This document shows positions 8,873 to 16,897 of a stretch of DNA of 64,000 nucleotides, in pieces (the first letter of the stretch is position 1; every line of letters begins with the position of its first letter). The DNA comes from Mucilaginibacter lappiensis. Its GTDB lineage: Bacteria > Bacteroidota > Bacteroidia > Sphingobacteriales > Sphingobacteriaceae. The stretch lies in contig NZ_FTMG01000014.1 in assembly GCF_900155965.1 (NCBI RefSeq), positions 62,001 to 126,000 of the forward strand, written 5' to 3'. Position numbers and translations under genes: made by a program. The notes under the pieces are model-generated. The model did not search any database and was not told the DNA's origin. It saw nothing but the letters and a program-made list of their open reading frames with translations.

Positions 8873-8982
8873 ATACCGATAAATGAGTGCTAAATATACA
8901 GGTTGTTCCCAGAAGTTAAAACACGGTTCCAGCTATTCCCTTTTATATGGTATATTTAACAGGGATCATACACTAAACAAAA
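8873..8982. promoter_or_regulatory. Divergent control region between the beta-lactamase and Crp/Fnr genes
   Basis: A 110-base gap with back-to-back start codons. TATATTTAACAGGGATCATAC near 8950 lies just before the regulator. A regulator site would be expected here if the Crp/Fnr protein controls either gene, but I find no convincing dyad. Confidence 0.35.
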
Positions 8983-9498
8983 ATGATTGCATTATTTGAT
9001 GAAAAGTTACTTACGATAAAGCGCTTCGAGCCAAAAACCATTTTGGTGAACGAAGGAAGTATTCCGAACGAGATGTTCTTTATTATTAAGGGCTGTATCA
9101 GGGCCTGGTACAATGCCGACGGGCAGGATATCACCTTACAGTTTTTTTTTGAAGGCGACCCCGCTACATCACTGGAAAGCTTTTTGAAAAATACCCCAAG
9201 CACCATAAATATCGAGACCCTGGAAGAATGCGAGGTTGGAATTTTGAAAAAGGCCGATTTTTCAGATCTCCTAAAAACCGACCCGAAGATCAGGGAATTG
9301 TTTTATGAAACAGCCATTGATAAACTGTTTATATACAGCAACAGATTGCTTTCTTTATTAAAGGATAAGCCCTTCCTTCGATATCAGCAATTGTTAGCCG
9401 AAAACCCGGGTATCTTTCAAAGAATCCCACAACATTATATTGCCTCGTATCTGGGCGTCACACCGGTTTCATTAAGCCGAATAAGAAACAGGAAATGA
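8983..9498 (+). CDS. Crp/Fnr family transcriptional regulator, short form
   Basis: A 171-residue protein with an N-terminal cyclic-nucleotide-binding jelly roll (about residues 8-110; NEMFFIIKGCIRAWYN and the phosphate-cassette region GDPATSLESF) and a brief C-terminal winged helix ending HYIASYLGVTPVSLSRIRNRK, where the recognition helix TPVSLSRIR is clear. Length is short for the superfamily but usual for this large Bacteroidota subgroup. There is no iron-sulfur cysteine cluster, so it is not Fnr-like in sensing. It is divergent from the beta-lactamase and 71 bases upstream of a small membrane protein, which in this subgroup is often the regulated target. Confidence 0.85.
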   Translation: MIALFDEKLLTIKRFEPKTILVNEGSIPNEMFFIIKGCIRAWYNADGQDITLQFFFEGDPATSLESFLKNTPSTINIETLEECEVGILKKADFSDLLKTDPKIRELFYETAIDKLFIYSNRLLSLLKDKPFLRYQQLLAENPGIFQRIPQHYIASYLGVTPVSLSRIRNRK

Positions 9499-9569
9499 TC
9501 CGTTCTTAACAATTGTTATCGTTGCACTCATTCCTTATTCCTGAAATTTGTTGTTACAAATTATAAGAT

Positions 9570-9938
9570 ATGAAAGCGTTAACATTTTTAAAGATCATCA
9601 CCGTTTTAAACGTATTGATTTCAACAGGTTTTTCGGTAGCAGGAATATTCAATCCATTTTCAATTTTACCAGCCCATATAACTACCGATAAAGCAATAGC
9701 CATCACAACCCTTTACGCGGGCGCACGAACTATCCCAATAGCGACCCTGGCCATTATTTCCATATTCGGCAAACAATGGGATGCTTTTATTACCCTTGCG
9801 GTGCTGGCTGGCATCATACAATTTCTTGATGGTTTTATAGGCATTTACCAGCACGATGTATCTAAAGCTGCTGGTCCGTTTTTCATCGCAACGGTACAGT
9901 TTGTTGCCATTTACCTGGCAGGCAGGCGCAATGATTAA
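9570..9938 (+). CDS. Small four-helix membrane protein, function unknown
   Basis: A 122-residue hydrophobic protein with about four membrane helices (residues 5-27, 43-64, 71-92, 98-118). YAGARTIPIATLA and FLDGFIGIYQHD are the most distinctive loops. It resembles small DUF-type or DoxX-like proteins often found beside Crp/Fnr regulators in Bacteroidota, but I do not recognise a specific family. The context suggests that it is the target of the preceding regulator. An earlier promoter-like ATTGTTATCGTTGCACTC is present between the genes. Confidence 0.65.
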   Translation: MKALTFLKIITVLNVLISTGFSVAGIFNPFSILPAHITTDKAIAITTLYAGARTIPIATLAIISIFGKQWDAFITLAVLAGIIQFLDGFIGIYQHDVSKAAGPFFIATVQFVAIYLAGRRND

Positions 9939-10339
9939 ATTAACTATTAAAAAACACACTTTAAGCCAAACCCGACTCTTTTATCGTTGCTTTGCATTGT
10001 GAGGCAAGTTGAGCGAGTGTTATGGTGCGGTGATAACACCACAGATGTTCGGAAGAATCAACATAAGTACTAGATATCAGATTTGGCTAAAGCCAATAGC
10101 GATTTACTTGTAATCTGTTGGTTAAAACCAACGGCAATAAATGGTAAATCAATAAGTTTTCCATTCATTGCCGTCCCATTTATGGGACGGATAATAGAAG
10201 TATTTGATGGCTTTAGCCAAAATAAGAATCTTCCGAACACTTATGGTGATGACACCAAACATAGGCAGAATGAGCGCTACATATAACTGTTGTTATGGAT
10301 ACGGTAATCTTCTGATCCTTATAAATTTCTTTAAATGAC
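9939..10339. repeat. Palindrome-rich interspersed element with long inverted ends
   Basis: No gene is supported here. Arms at about 10021-10060 and 10226-10263 form an imperfect inverted repeat (GTTCGGAAGAATC against GAATCTTCCGAAC). Between them lie four perfect short palindromes with 2-base centres: TTGGCTAAAGCCAA at 10083, GTTGGTTAAAACCAAC at 10117, CCGTCCCATTTATGGGACGG at 10171 and TGGCTTTAGCCA at 10207. This looks like a non-autonomous repeat or a structured RNA. A 67-codon open frame at 10083-10286 is a by-product of the palindromes. Confidence 0.65.
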
Positions 10340-11635
10340 TTAGAGCAGTTTGTTCACTAAATCCTGAAAACCAGGGCGGGTTGATACATGTTGGTTTGTA
10401 CAGTTATCTCTTAAGACTGCTAATTTCAATAAAGACTCATCCGTATCAGCCTCTTTACATAAACTTAGCAGGTCATCCAGTAAATGACCATAGGCGCTTA
10501 CTTCTAACCGTTCCAGTGCATAGGCCATTTCGGTATCAGACCTGTCATAAAAACCCGCAGCGCCAAAATCGCCGAAGAGCGTATTTCCCTCCTCATCTAT
10601 CAATGTATTGTGGGCATAAAGATCGCCATGCATCACACCATTATAATGCAACTGTGCTGCCAAAGATGCTATGGTTGAAGCAATTTTCATCACCTGCTGC
10701 GCAGAAAGACTCATGCCCTCCTTAAAAACATCCCGGGTACAAGTGGCAAAGCTAGGCGGGTTACCCAAATTAAAAAAACGTTCTGGTATCAGCTCCATTA
10801 CCAATCCTTCTTTCCCTTCCGGATGCGCCAATATCTGCCCGAGTAATTTTACCAGTCCATAGTGGTTACCCGCGGCTATATAGGTGAACATCTCGTCTTC
10901 AGGAAGCCCATCGCTGGTTACTGCGCCTTTAAATATCTTGATGGCCACTTCCCTTTCTTCATCACTATTGCGCCAGCGAGCTTTGGAAATAATGCCCGAC
11001 GCACCTTCGCCAAGCCGGTGACTCACTTCCAGTTCCTGGTGATCAATCAAAGAAATAGCGGCTATAGTGGGCTTTACGTTAAACGGATTACCAGAAAATG
11101 CCAGCCAGGAAAGCTTAGGCATACTCAACAACCATTGCGGAAACCGACTTAACCTATTGGCAGAGATACGCAAAAGCGACAACTGGCGACAATTTTCAAG
11201 TTCAACAGGCAACTCCTTTAATCTGTTACCGGCAAGCATCAGCTTTTGCATACGGCTGCAACTCCCTATTTGAGCGGGTAGTTCTGTTATCTTATTGTTT
11301 GTTAGTATCAGCCAGCGAATATTTGGATTAAGCGCTTTAGCGGGTACTTTTTCTATCCTGTTTGATTTAAAACCAACAATATCCAACAGAGGACAATCAG
11401 CCAGTACCTCTGACAAAACGGTAAACAAATTTTCCGAACAAAATAAAATCTTCAGCTTTTTTAACCGGCCAAAATCCGCAGGTAATTCACTTAAAGCATT
11501 GCCAGAAAGATCAAGCATCTCCAGCGTATCCGCCAATTCGAATATTTCCTGCGGAAAGTGCGAAAGCCCTTCGGTAAGCTTTAATGAAACTGCGCCTTTA
11601 AGCTCTCCGTTCTTTAGTTGTTCAAGTGTTTGCAT
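10340..11635 (-). CDS. Leucine-rich-repeat serine/threonine protein kinase
   Basis: From the chosen start (MQTLEQLKNGELKGA) the product has 431 residues: about eight leucine-rich repeats (residues 15-195; LDLSGNALSELP and LMLAGNRLKELP are typical) and a C-terminal kinase domain (206-431). The kinase has the glycine loop GEGASG, the VAIK lysine at 233, HGDLYAHN at 336-343 in place of HRDlxxxN, and DFG at 356-358, so it should be active. An open frame continues upstream to 11821, but the MQTLEQL start matches the usual start of this family, a TAnnTTTG promoter element lies inside the extension, and the extension enters a duplicated tRNA-terminator sequence. The substrate is unknown; cytoplasmic signalling is likely. 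Confidence 0.85.
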   Translation of the reverse strand: MQTLEQLKNGELKGAVSLKLTEGLSHFPQEIFELADTLEMLDLSGNALSELPADFGRLKKLKILFCSENLFTVLSEVLADCPLLDIVGFKSNRIEKVPAKALNPNIRWLILTNNKITELPAQIGSCSRMQKLMLAGNRLKELPVELENCRQLSLLRISANRLSRFPQWLLSMPKLSWLAFSGNPFNVKPTIAAISLIDHQELEVSHRLGEGASGIISKARWRNSDEEREVAIKIFKGAVTSDGLPEDEMFTYIAAGNHYGLVKLLGQILAHPEGKEGLVMELIPERFFNLGNPPSFATCTRDVFKEGMSLSAQQVMKIASTIASLAAQLHYNGVMHGDLYAHNTLIDEEGNTLFGDFGAAGFYDRSDTEMAYALERLEVSAYGHLLDDLLSLCKEADTDESLLKLAVLRDNCTNQHVSTRPGFQDLVNKLL

Positions 11636-11699
11636 GAGCGTATAGAGATCAAGTACCCGGCCGAAATTATTGATCTCTCGCCGAAATTCATTTATATCG

Positions 11700-11707
11700 C
11701 AAAAGTA
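11700..11707 (-). promoter_or_regulatory. Candidate -7 element (TACTTTTG) for the LRR kinase
   Basis: Minus-strand TACTTTTG matches the Bacteroidota -7 consensus TAnnTTTG. It is 65 bases upstream of the preferred ATG at 11635. The -33 box is not clear. The match is weak alone but agrees with the shorter start. Confidence 0.35.
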
Positions 11708-11788
11708 ACTGTTTCGGCCAATTTTGTTAGCTAAAACAGCATGCAGATGCAATTCGTCTCTTTTATCATTCGCTATATTTTTCCCTCT

Positions 11789-11845
11789 AGCGCAAAAAAG
11801 CCTGTAATTATGGTCAATCACTGGCTTTAAATGTGGTCCTATCCG
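11789..11845. repeat. Left direct repeat of the island: degenerate copy of the tRNA-Arg 3' flank
   Basis: CGCAAAAAAGCC(T)GTAATTATG, then ACTGGCTT and TGGTCC, repeat in the same order and direction at 20916-20964, where they form the tRNA-Arg terminator and the last bases of its acceptor stem. About 21 of the first 22 bases agree, and short blocks agree beyond. This is the pattern left when an element integrates at a tRNA 3' end. The similarity is seen directly; the attachment-site role is inferred. Confidence 0.6.
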
Positions 11846-11945
11846 GACTAAAAGCAGATCGGCGAATTAGCAAATAGGTCAAGAAAATTGTTTATTCTTA
11901 TCAATAGGAGGATTGTATAAGGGGTCTAAACCTGATAAAATACCT

Positions 11946-11975
11946 GGAAAAAAGAAAAGCCTCTAACAGAGGCTT
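11946..11975 (-). terminator. Rho-independent terminator, minus strand
   Basis: Perfect stem AAGCCTCT/AGAGGCTT with a 3-base loop, followed on the minus strand by TTCTTTTTT. No intact gene precedes it on that strand closely, but upstream (11999-12015) is a T-arm-like sequence, CGTTCGATTCCTAATA, so it may be the terminator of a lost tRNA. Confidence 0.6.
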
Positions 11976-11998
11976 AAACTACGCAACATCAAAGGCTT

Positions 11999-12227
11999 AT
12001 TAGGAATCGAACGAAAGTGACAAATTTCAAAATAGGACAAGATTTTTGTGTCTTTTTATTTAAAGGGGGAAACTATAGGGGAAACTTTCGTCAATATACC
12101 AACGAATTTACTGTCTTAGCTCAATATAATTCCCCTACCTATAATCATTCAAATGACGTTCAATTAGGTATATCAAAAGAGGTCATTTGAGTTCAAATAG
12201 TGTCAATTTCGCTCAAATAAATTTCCC
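11999..12227. repeat. Long direct repeat R, left copy (uninterrupted)
   Basis: About 229 bases that recur in the same direction at 20126-20210 plus 20754-20898 with over 90% identity by eye. It begins ATTAGGAATCGAACGAAA, whose complement resembles a tRNA T arm, and contains AACTATAGGGGAA and CAATTAGGTATATCAAAAG. The two copies enclose the AT-rich island genes. There is no coding sequence inside it. Confidence 0.85.
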
Positions 12228-12433
12228 TATAGCCTTCAAATCGGCCCATTAAAGAATCAGCATTAAAATAATAATGCATATTATTTTGGTACTTGGAGTA
12301 CGGCGTTTCAAATGTAAACGTTGTACCAATTTTACCCGTCATTACCCATATTCGCTTGAAGGGAGATCTTTTATATATGATTCACCTATAGTTCTGTGTA
12401 ACTACTCAATTTTTGGCCAATGCTATAAATAAC

Positions 12434-12967
12434 CTATTGTTGTTTTATGAACTCCGGCCTTTTAAAAATTATGAAGGCATTATCGCTTTGCTTTTGTGAT
12501 ATACTTTTGTTAATATAAAGTGTGACAATGAATTTTTCCTTAACCCAATTATAGGCGCTTGGATCTACTGGTTCAATACCTTGTTTAATTCCGAAATAGC
12601 TTGCGTTATCAAATATTCCATACTTGTCCTTTAAGAAATTTAATAAAACAGGAGTGTATTTTAAAGAAAAGAAAATACAATCAATCAATTTGAAGTCATC
12701 TACAGTAAAGCCAACCTTTTCTATAATTAGATTCTTTTCATAAAGTTGTTTATTATTAATCGTAAGTTGGCATGTAACTGTAAATGGATCAAAATCATCT
12801 GAACCATTCGTTTTCCTTATGTTCAAATCATGTTTTAATAAACTATCAATTGATTGGCCTAAGTGTAATTGATTGCTCCTGAAATTTACAGTAACAGCAT
12901 CAAATACTTGCGCCTTTGATTGGGTAGTACAAGCTAAAAGAAACAAGCACACTATAAAATTTCTCAT
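12434..12967 (-). CDS. Small secreted protein of the island cassette, unknown function
   Basis: A 177-residue protein with a signal peptide ending TTQSKAQ (about residue 19), so exported to the periplasm or beyond. The rest is a mixed alpha/beta domain with YNWVKEKFIVTLYINK near the C-terminus and one cysteine pair candidate. No family is recognised. Its ATG overlaps the TGA of an upstream open remnant (ATGA), so the two were translationally coupled. It has the same length and signal-peptide layout as the 13272-13805 gene, suggesting an equivalent role as partner of a secreted lipoprotein. It is AT-rich compared with genes outside the island. Confidence 0.6.
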   Translation of the reverse strand: MRNFIVCLFLLACTTQSKAQVFDAVTVNFRSNQLHLGQSIDSLLKHDLNIRKTNGSDDFDPFTVTCQLTINNKQLYEKNLIIEKVGFTVDDFKLIDCIFFSLKYTPVLLNFLKDKYGIFDNASYFGIKQGIEPVDPSAYNWVKEKFIVTLYINKSISQKQSDNAFIIFKRPEFIKQQ

Positions 12968-13224
12968 AGGAATGAGGTAGAAAAAAAAGCATTAAACACC
13001 GTCATCTTTGCCAGCTCGGCTTTATTTCCATAATAATCTAAAACTCCAACACCGTTTGATGTTATATTATCAATTGTTATGAGAGCATCTGATGGTGGTA
13101 ATTCCAGATATCCATCAAAAGCTTCTTCTACTCGAGCTTTAATAAAAGAATAATTTTCAAGTTCTGAATCTAATAAACAAATCAGGTAATTATTTACCTG
13201 ACTTGTTATAAAATGATTGACGTA
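12964..13224 (-). pseudogene. 3' remnant of a coupled gene lacking a start
   Basis: An open frame of 86 codons with no ATG, GTG or TTG before its middle, bounded upstream by TAA at 13225-13227. It ends NAFFSTSFL and its TGA overlaps the ATG of the downstream secreted-protein gene. Regular amino-acid use (ARVEEAFDGYLELPPSDALI) and the ATGA junction suggest real coding sequence, while the absent start and the 47-base junk before it point to 5' truncation. It probably was the larger first gene of a cassette, with the 12434 gene as partner. Use of a rare start such as ATT cannot be excluded. Confidence 0.5.
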
Positions 13225-13271
13225 TTATAGAAATTGACTATCTTTTCATAAAAAGGCCACTATTTTCACCG

Positions 13272-13805
13272 TTAAGGAGAATATAAAAGCTCATTAGCAG
13301 GAATGTTAGATATCCTCAATAATTTTGTATTTTGATTATACTCCTCGAAATGTCGCATTAAAGAAATATCATATTTATTCTTTTCCCAAAGTAGCATATC
13401 AAAATCACCCAAATTATAATCCTTTTCCGAAACATTCCAAGGCATTCCCAATAAATCTATTAAGCCATTGATATCGCTCATTGAATCCATTTCAATAAGT
13501 ATGTATAAACAGAATTGATCATTGTTTTTTAAATAACCGTACATCTGCATTATTGGTTTATTAAATAAACTATATAACCTTTGAGGATATTTAAGTCTTA
13601 AATTAATCTTATAATGACCAATTGTGTGTTTTAACGCATCTTCCTGATCGATTTTAAAAGAAATAAAATCACTTTTTATTAATTCTTTCAGGTAACCCTC
13701 CTTTAAAAATATATTATTCACCTCAATAGTTGATGATAAATTCATTTGTGAATATGAATGTTTAAATATCATGAAAAATATTAATGTAAAAATAACCTTT
13801 TCCAT
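13272..13805 (-). CDS. Small secreted partner of the island lipoprotein, unknown function
   Basis: A 177-residue protein with a signal peptide (MEKVIFTLIFFMIFKHSYSQ). The mature part is mixed alpha/beta with many charged residues (LIKSDFISFKIDQEDALKH, DNLGDFDMLLWEKNKYD-like region). No family is recognised. Its ATG shares one base with the stop of the 449-residue lipoprotein gene (TAATG), so the two are translationally coupled and probably work as a pair. Size and coupling would suit an immunity or chaperone protein for a larger secreted partner, but the sequence does not prove this. Confidence 0.6.
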   Translation of the reverse strand: MEKVIFTLIFFMIFKHSYSQMNLSSTIEVNNIFLKEGYLKELIKSDFISFKIDQEDALKHTIGHYKINLRLKYPQRLYSLFNKPIMQMYGYLKNNDQFCLYILIEMDSMSDINGLIDLLGMPWNVSEKDYNLGDFDMLLWEKNKYDISLMRHFEEYNQNTKLLRISNIPANELLYSP

Positions 13806-15154
13806 TAATTACAACTGAAAGGGAAAAACGAGCTTCGTTGTTCATCTTTGAAGATAATTTGATTACTTCCACTTCCTGTAGCTCCAGCTGTTCCCCGTTG
13901 TGTGGCCATACCGATTTGAAGCTGTGTTTTAAAATAGCTTATAACAGTTGCATCGCTTGGACTATAGGGACTATTCCTGAATTCCATGTAAGTTAACAAT
14001 TTTACAGATTCTGTTATTTTTGCAGCTACAACCGCCGCTTGACTCGCAGAAAGTGTAGTGATGGAGCCATTACTATTTTGATATTGAGTTGGCAAACCAA
14101 AAACAACGGAAGGTACATATAATTCACGAACAGCACTGCCCCCACCAATCCAAACCCATTTTAATCTAATATTTCGTACACCTGCTTCTTGCCAATTAGC
14201 GGTGGAGGTTTTAGTAAAAGCGAAAGAACTACAATCAGTTGATACTGGTTTTCCATTACCATCTGTATCCTCAGTAGATGGCGTTGGATTCGGGGCTGGA
14301 TCAGGTGCTGATGGACCGCCAGTTCCTCCTCCCGATCCTCCACCGCTCGGTGGAGGGTTAGTAGGAGGATTGGGTGGAAATCCACCGCCGCCGCCCGGAT
14401 TACCGCCTGTCGGAGTTCCTGAAATAACTACCTCAGAAAGCGTGCCACCAAAGCCACTGCCGCTTGCAAGGCCGCTACCACTGGCATCCTGAACTCTTAG
14501 TCTTCCATCCGGGGTATATAAATAAGTGATTTCTTGATATACTGCAATTCCATTCGCATCTAAGCTATATTTACTTAGATAAATATCCTTGCTGTGGGTT
14601 GATTTTGCAATGGTTATATCATTCTGTTTAATGTTTCCGTTTTCGTATACAGCTCCTTCAGTCCATCTGAAGTTTAAATCACACTGTATAATCGCTCCAT
14701 TGAAACCTACAATGGTGTTACTATGGAAGTTTTTAATCAGATTATCTAGTTCATGGTCGACGGGGTAATTAAAACCAACAAATTCTATAATTTTGCCATC
14801 GGTGATCTGGTTATTATTAGCTTCAAATACATATAATCGTCTTATATTTATTGATCTGTTGCTCACATGATCTTCAATCGTCGGCACAGCAATAAATTTA
14901 GTGCCGGGCTTAGAATCAATAGTCCAGGAATCCTTCCATTGAGGCTTTAGGGTAACAAAATTTTCGGTCTTTTGGTTAATAGCTGCACTTTGGGCAACTA
15001 TTTTTTCATTCCAAATCTTTGCAGATTCTAAAAGATCTGCTGAAACGTTAGGGTGGTCATTTACTACTAAATTATTGATCTCTTTTCGACAAGCAAAAAT
15101 CAATAAACATAAGCTGAAAAGAACGGTGATAAAGGATAAGGTTCGCTTTTTCAT
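13805..15154 (-). CDS. Two-domain surface lipoprotein with Gly/Pro linker
   Basis: A 449-residue protein with a lipoprotein signal peptide (LLIFAC, Cys22). The N-terminal domain (about 40-225) looks beta-rich, with TLKPQWKDSWTI and GFNYPVDHELDNLI. A low-complexity linker (about 226-305) is rich in Gly, Pro and Ser. The C-terminal domain (about 306-449) starts DCSSFAFTKTSTANWQEAG and ends SFFPFSC. This layout of anchor, stalk and separate tip domain resembles Bacteroidota lipoproteins with exchangeable C-terminal domains. The next gene overlaps its stop. Function is unknown; a polymorphic secreted effector or surface adhesin are both possible. It lies in the AT-rich tRNA-linked island. Confidence 0.7.
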   Translation of the reverse strand: MKKRTLSFITVLFSLCLLIFACRKEINNLVVNDHPNVSADLLESAKIWNEKIVAQSAAINQKTENFVTLKPQWKDSWTIDSKPGTKFIAVPTIEDHVSNRSINIRRLYVFEANNNQITDGKIIEFVGFNYPVDHELDNLIKNFHSNTIVGFNGAIIQCDLNFRWTEGAVYENGNIKQNDITIAKSTHSKDIYLSKYSLDANGIAVYQEITYLYTPDGRLRVQDASGSGLASGSGFGGTLSEVVISGTPTGGNPGGGGGFPPNPPTNPPPSGGGSGGGTGGPSAPDPAPNPTPSTEDTDGNGKPVSTDCSSFAFTKTSTANWQEAGVRNIRLKWVWIGGGSAVRELYVPSVVFGLPTQYQNSNGSITTLSASQAAVVAAKITESVKLLTYMEFRNSPYSPSDATVISYFKTQLQIGMATQRGTAGATGSGSNQIIFKDEQRSSFFPFSCN

Positions 15155-15323
15155 CTAAGATTGCGTTAAATTTTTAATTAATTACAGGATATGCAGGTGT
15201 TATTGTTTTGAGAATGCCGTTATCGACATAATGAGTAGCAGGAGTAATAAAATTTCATAAGATGCAGGTTATTGGTTATGACTAAGTTATAGTTTATTTT
15301 ATTAAGTACAAATATTAAAAAAA
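15155..15323. promoter_or_regulatory. AT-rich leader of the lipoprotein cassette
   Basis: A 169-base gap upstream of the lipoprotein start at 15154. It probably holds that operon's promoter. No clear consensus promoter or hairpin is seen. Confidence 0.3.
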
Positions 15324-15497
15324 TTAATATCTAATATTAGGATTAAACAATTCGTTGTTTTGCCCCTGCCCTAAAAAGAAATCATTTAATCGCATTGAAT
15401 CTAGATTATAAAATCTAATCGCAACGATTAAATTAGTAATGATAACAATCAACAATAAGATTATTCCTATCCGTTCCTTGTTTAAATATTTGCTCAT
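15324..15497 (-). CDS. 57-residue single-helix membrane protein
   Basis: A short open frame from ATG at 15497: MSKYLNKERIGIILL opens it, a membrane helix spans about residues 10-27, and a polar tail ends NNELFNPNIRY. It begins 22 bases after the stop of the GT-C gene at 15519 on the same strand, so it is likely its co-transcribed partner. The positive N-terminus and clean helix support a real gene. No family is known to me. It is too short for many gene finders. Confidence 0.5.
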   Translation of the reverse strand: MSKYLNKERIGIILLLIVIITNLIVAIRFYNLDSMRLNDFFLGQGQNNELFNPNIRY

Positions 15498-15518
15498 TTT
15501 TTTTGATTTGTTTTATTT

Positions 15519-16811
15519 TTAAGGTTTTTTGTAATCGCTTCTATGCTCCATTACTGTTTTGATTTTCCTTTTTAATGTAATCGAATTTTCCCATACGAAT
15601 GAATGATTATGAGTGTAGAAAGCAAAAAAACAGGTATAAATAACCGACATTCCCAAAACATAGCTCCTAAAGGATAATATCGAATTAGCTTTAACAATTA
15701 TAGATGCTAATATAAAATAAATGCCAATGGACGACAGATAAGCATACCTATCGGCTATAGCCGAATATCTTGCCAGAGAAAATAGATTGCTTACGACTAG
15801 TATGTGTATCAAAAAAAATAAAGCACCAAAAAACATCCATTTTCTTAATAGAAAGCGTTTCAAACAAAACAATGCCACAGGGATGAAAAACGGATATACC
15901 CAAAGCCACATAGGGGATTTTTCTCCTATTTGAAAAGGATATGGATAGACATATGATAAATTTACCGGGATAAATATTTTGGTAAAATATTCAGAAATGG
16001 TGTAAAAAAATAAAAACATTCTGTCGGTAATCGGATAAAATTTTCCGCCCCCGAATACAACCATACCCTGTGATTGCAAACTAGCCAATGCGAAAAGTAA
16101 AGATAATACCACAAAGGGCAGCTTTTCATACCAGACAATACCTTCCTTGAAATCCCGTTTGTATGCAAAATCAATTAGCAGCATACATACCGGCATAGTC
16201 ACAGCCTGTTCTTTTGCTCCAAAGGATATTATAAAACCAATAATAACCAGATAGAAGTAAATGTTTTTCTTCGTATTGATATATTTAATGTAGCTGATCA
16301 ACGACATCAGATAAAACATAGCATATAAGAGTACTTTTGATGCAGAAACCCATGCAACAGGCTCCAGGTTTACCGGTGCACATGCAAAAAAAATAGTTGT
16401 AAAAAACGCAACTTGTGCATTTTTTATTGCAGTATATGAAAACAAGGCCATACTGATTTTACCAACAAATTTGTAAACAAGTGCGGCGTTTATTAAATGT
16501 ATAACAAACCCACCAATGTGGTAATAAATTGGATTATAATCAAAAATTTCAAAGATTAAGGAATAATATAATTGATTTACCGGGGCATATTGGCCATGAT
16601 AGAATTCTGTTATTATAGCATTTAAGTTTTTTCTGGCTAGTCCATCTTCAGTATAATGATTAGTTACGAAAGTTTGATCATCCCATCCTATAACAAAGCT
16701 GAAGTTATGAACCGGCCAAAATATCGCCATTAAAAGGATGGTGATAACCAGTAAATGAAGCCAGTTAAAATGCTTTGTGTATAACTCAAAAAATTTAGAA
16801 GAGTAAGCCAT
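15519..16811 (-). CDS. Multi-spanning GT-C family glycosyltransferase, TMTC-like
   Basis: A 430-residue protein with ten or more membrane helices. WDDQTFVTNHY near residue 43 gives the acidic DD motif of the first outer loop of GT-C enzymes, and ADRYAYLSSIGIYF near residue 351 matches the DRY.YLp.iG block of the TMTC/O-mannosyltransferase-like proteins. Such enzymes transfer a sugar from a polyprenyl-phosphate donor to an acceptor on the outer face of the inner membrane. The TPR domain usual for TMTC proteins is missing. It is divergent from another GT-C gene at 16898 and has a 57-residue membrane ORF behind it. Confidence 0.75.
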   Translation of the reverse strand: MAYSSKFFELYTKHFNWLHLLVITILLMAIFWPVHNFSFVIGWDDQTFVTNHYTEDGLARKNLNAIITEFYHGQYAPVNQLYYSLIFEIFDYNPIYYHIGGFVIHLINAALVYKFVGKISMALFSYTAIKNAQVAFFTTIFFACAPVNLEPVAWVSASKVLLYAMFYLMSLISYIKYINTKKNIYFYLVIIGFIISFGAKEQAVTMPVCMLLIDFAYKRDFKEGIVWYEKLPFVVLSLLFALASLQSQGMVVFGGGKFYPITDRMFLFFYTISEYFTKIFIPVNLSYVYPYPFQIGEKSPMWLWVYPFFIPVALFCLKRFLLRKWMFFGALFFLIHILVVSNLFSLARYSAIADRYAYLSSIGIYFILASIIVKANSILSFRSYVLGMSVIYTCFFAFYTHNHSFVWENSITLKRKIKTVMEHRSDYKKP

Positions 16812-16897
16812 TAACGGTGAAAGGTTTATAATATGAAGTTAGTTTTTTTCGATATTAGTACAAATAAATTTATTATTTAATACCAAATCTAATATCA

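Noticed and set aside
10021-10263. Possible CRISPR array
   Set aside because: The palindromes differ in sequence and spacing, there are no equal-length spacers, and no cas genes are near.
10083-10286. 67-codon plus-strand open frame in the palindrome array
   Set aside because: It is formed by the palindromes themselves, shows no protein-like pattern and has no start signal.
11636-11821. 62-residue N-terminal extension of the LRR kinase
   Set aside because: The family-type start is MQTLEQL, a promoter-like box lies in the extension, and its upstream end is duplicated boundary DNA.
14202-14492. Pro/Gly-rich plus-strand open frame of 96 codons
   Set aside because: It is the antisense shadow of the Gly/Pro linker of the lipoprotein gene.
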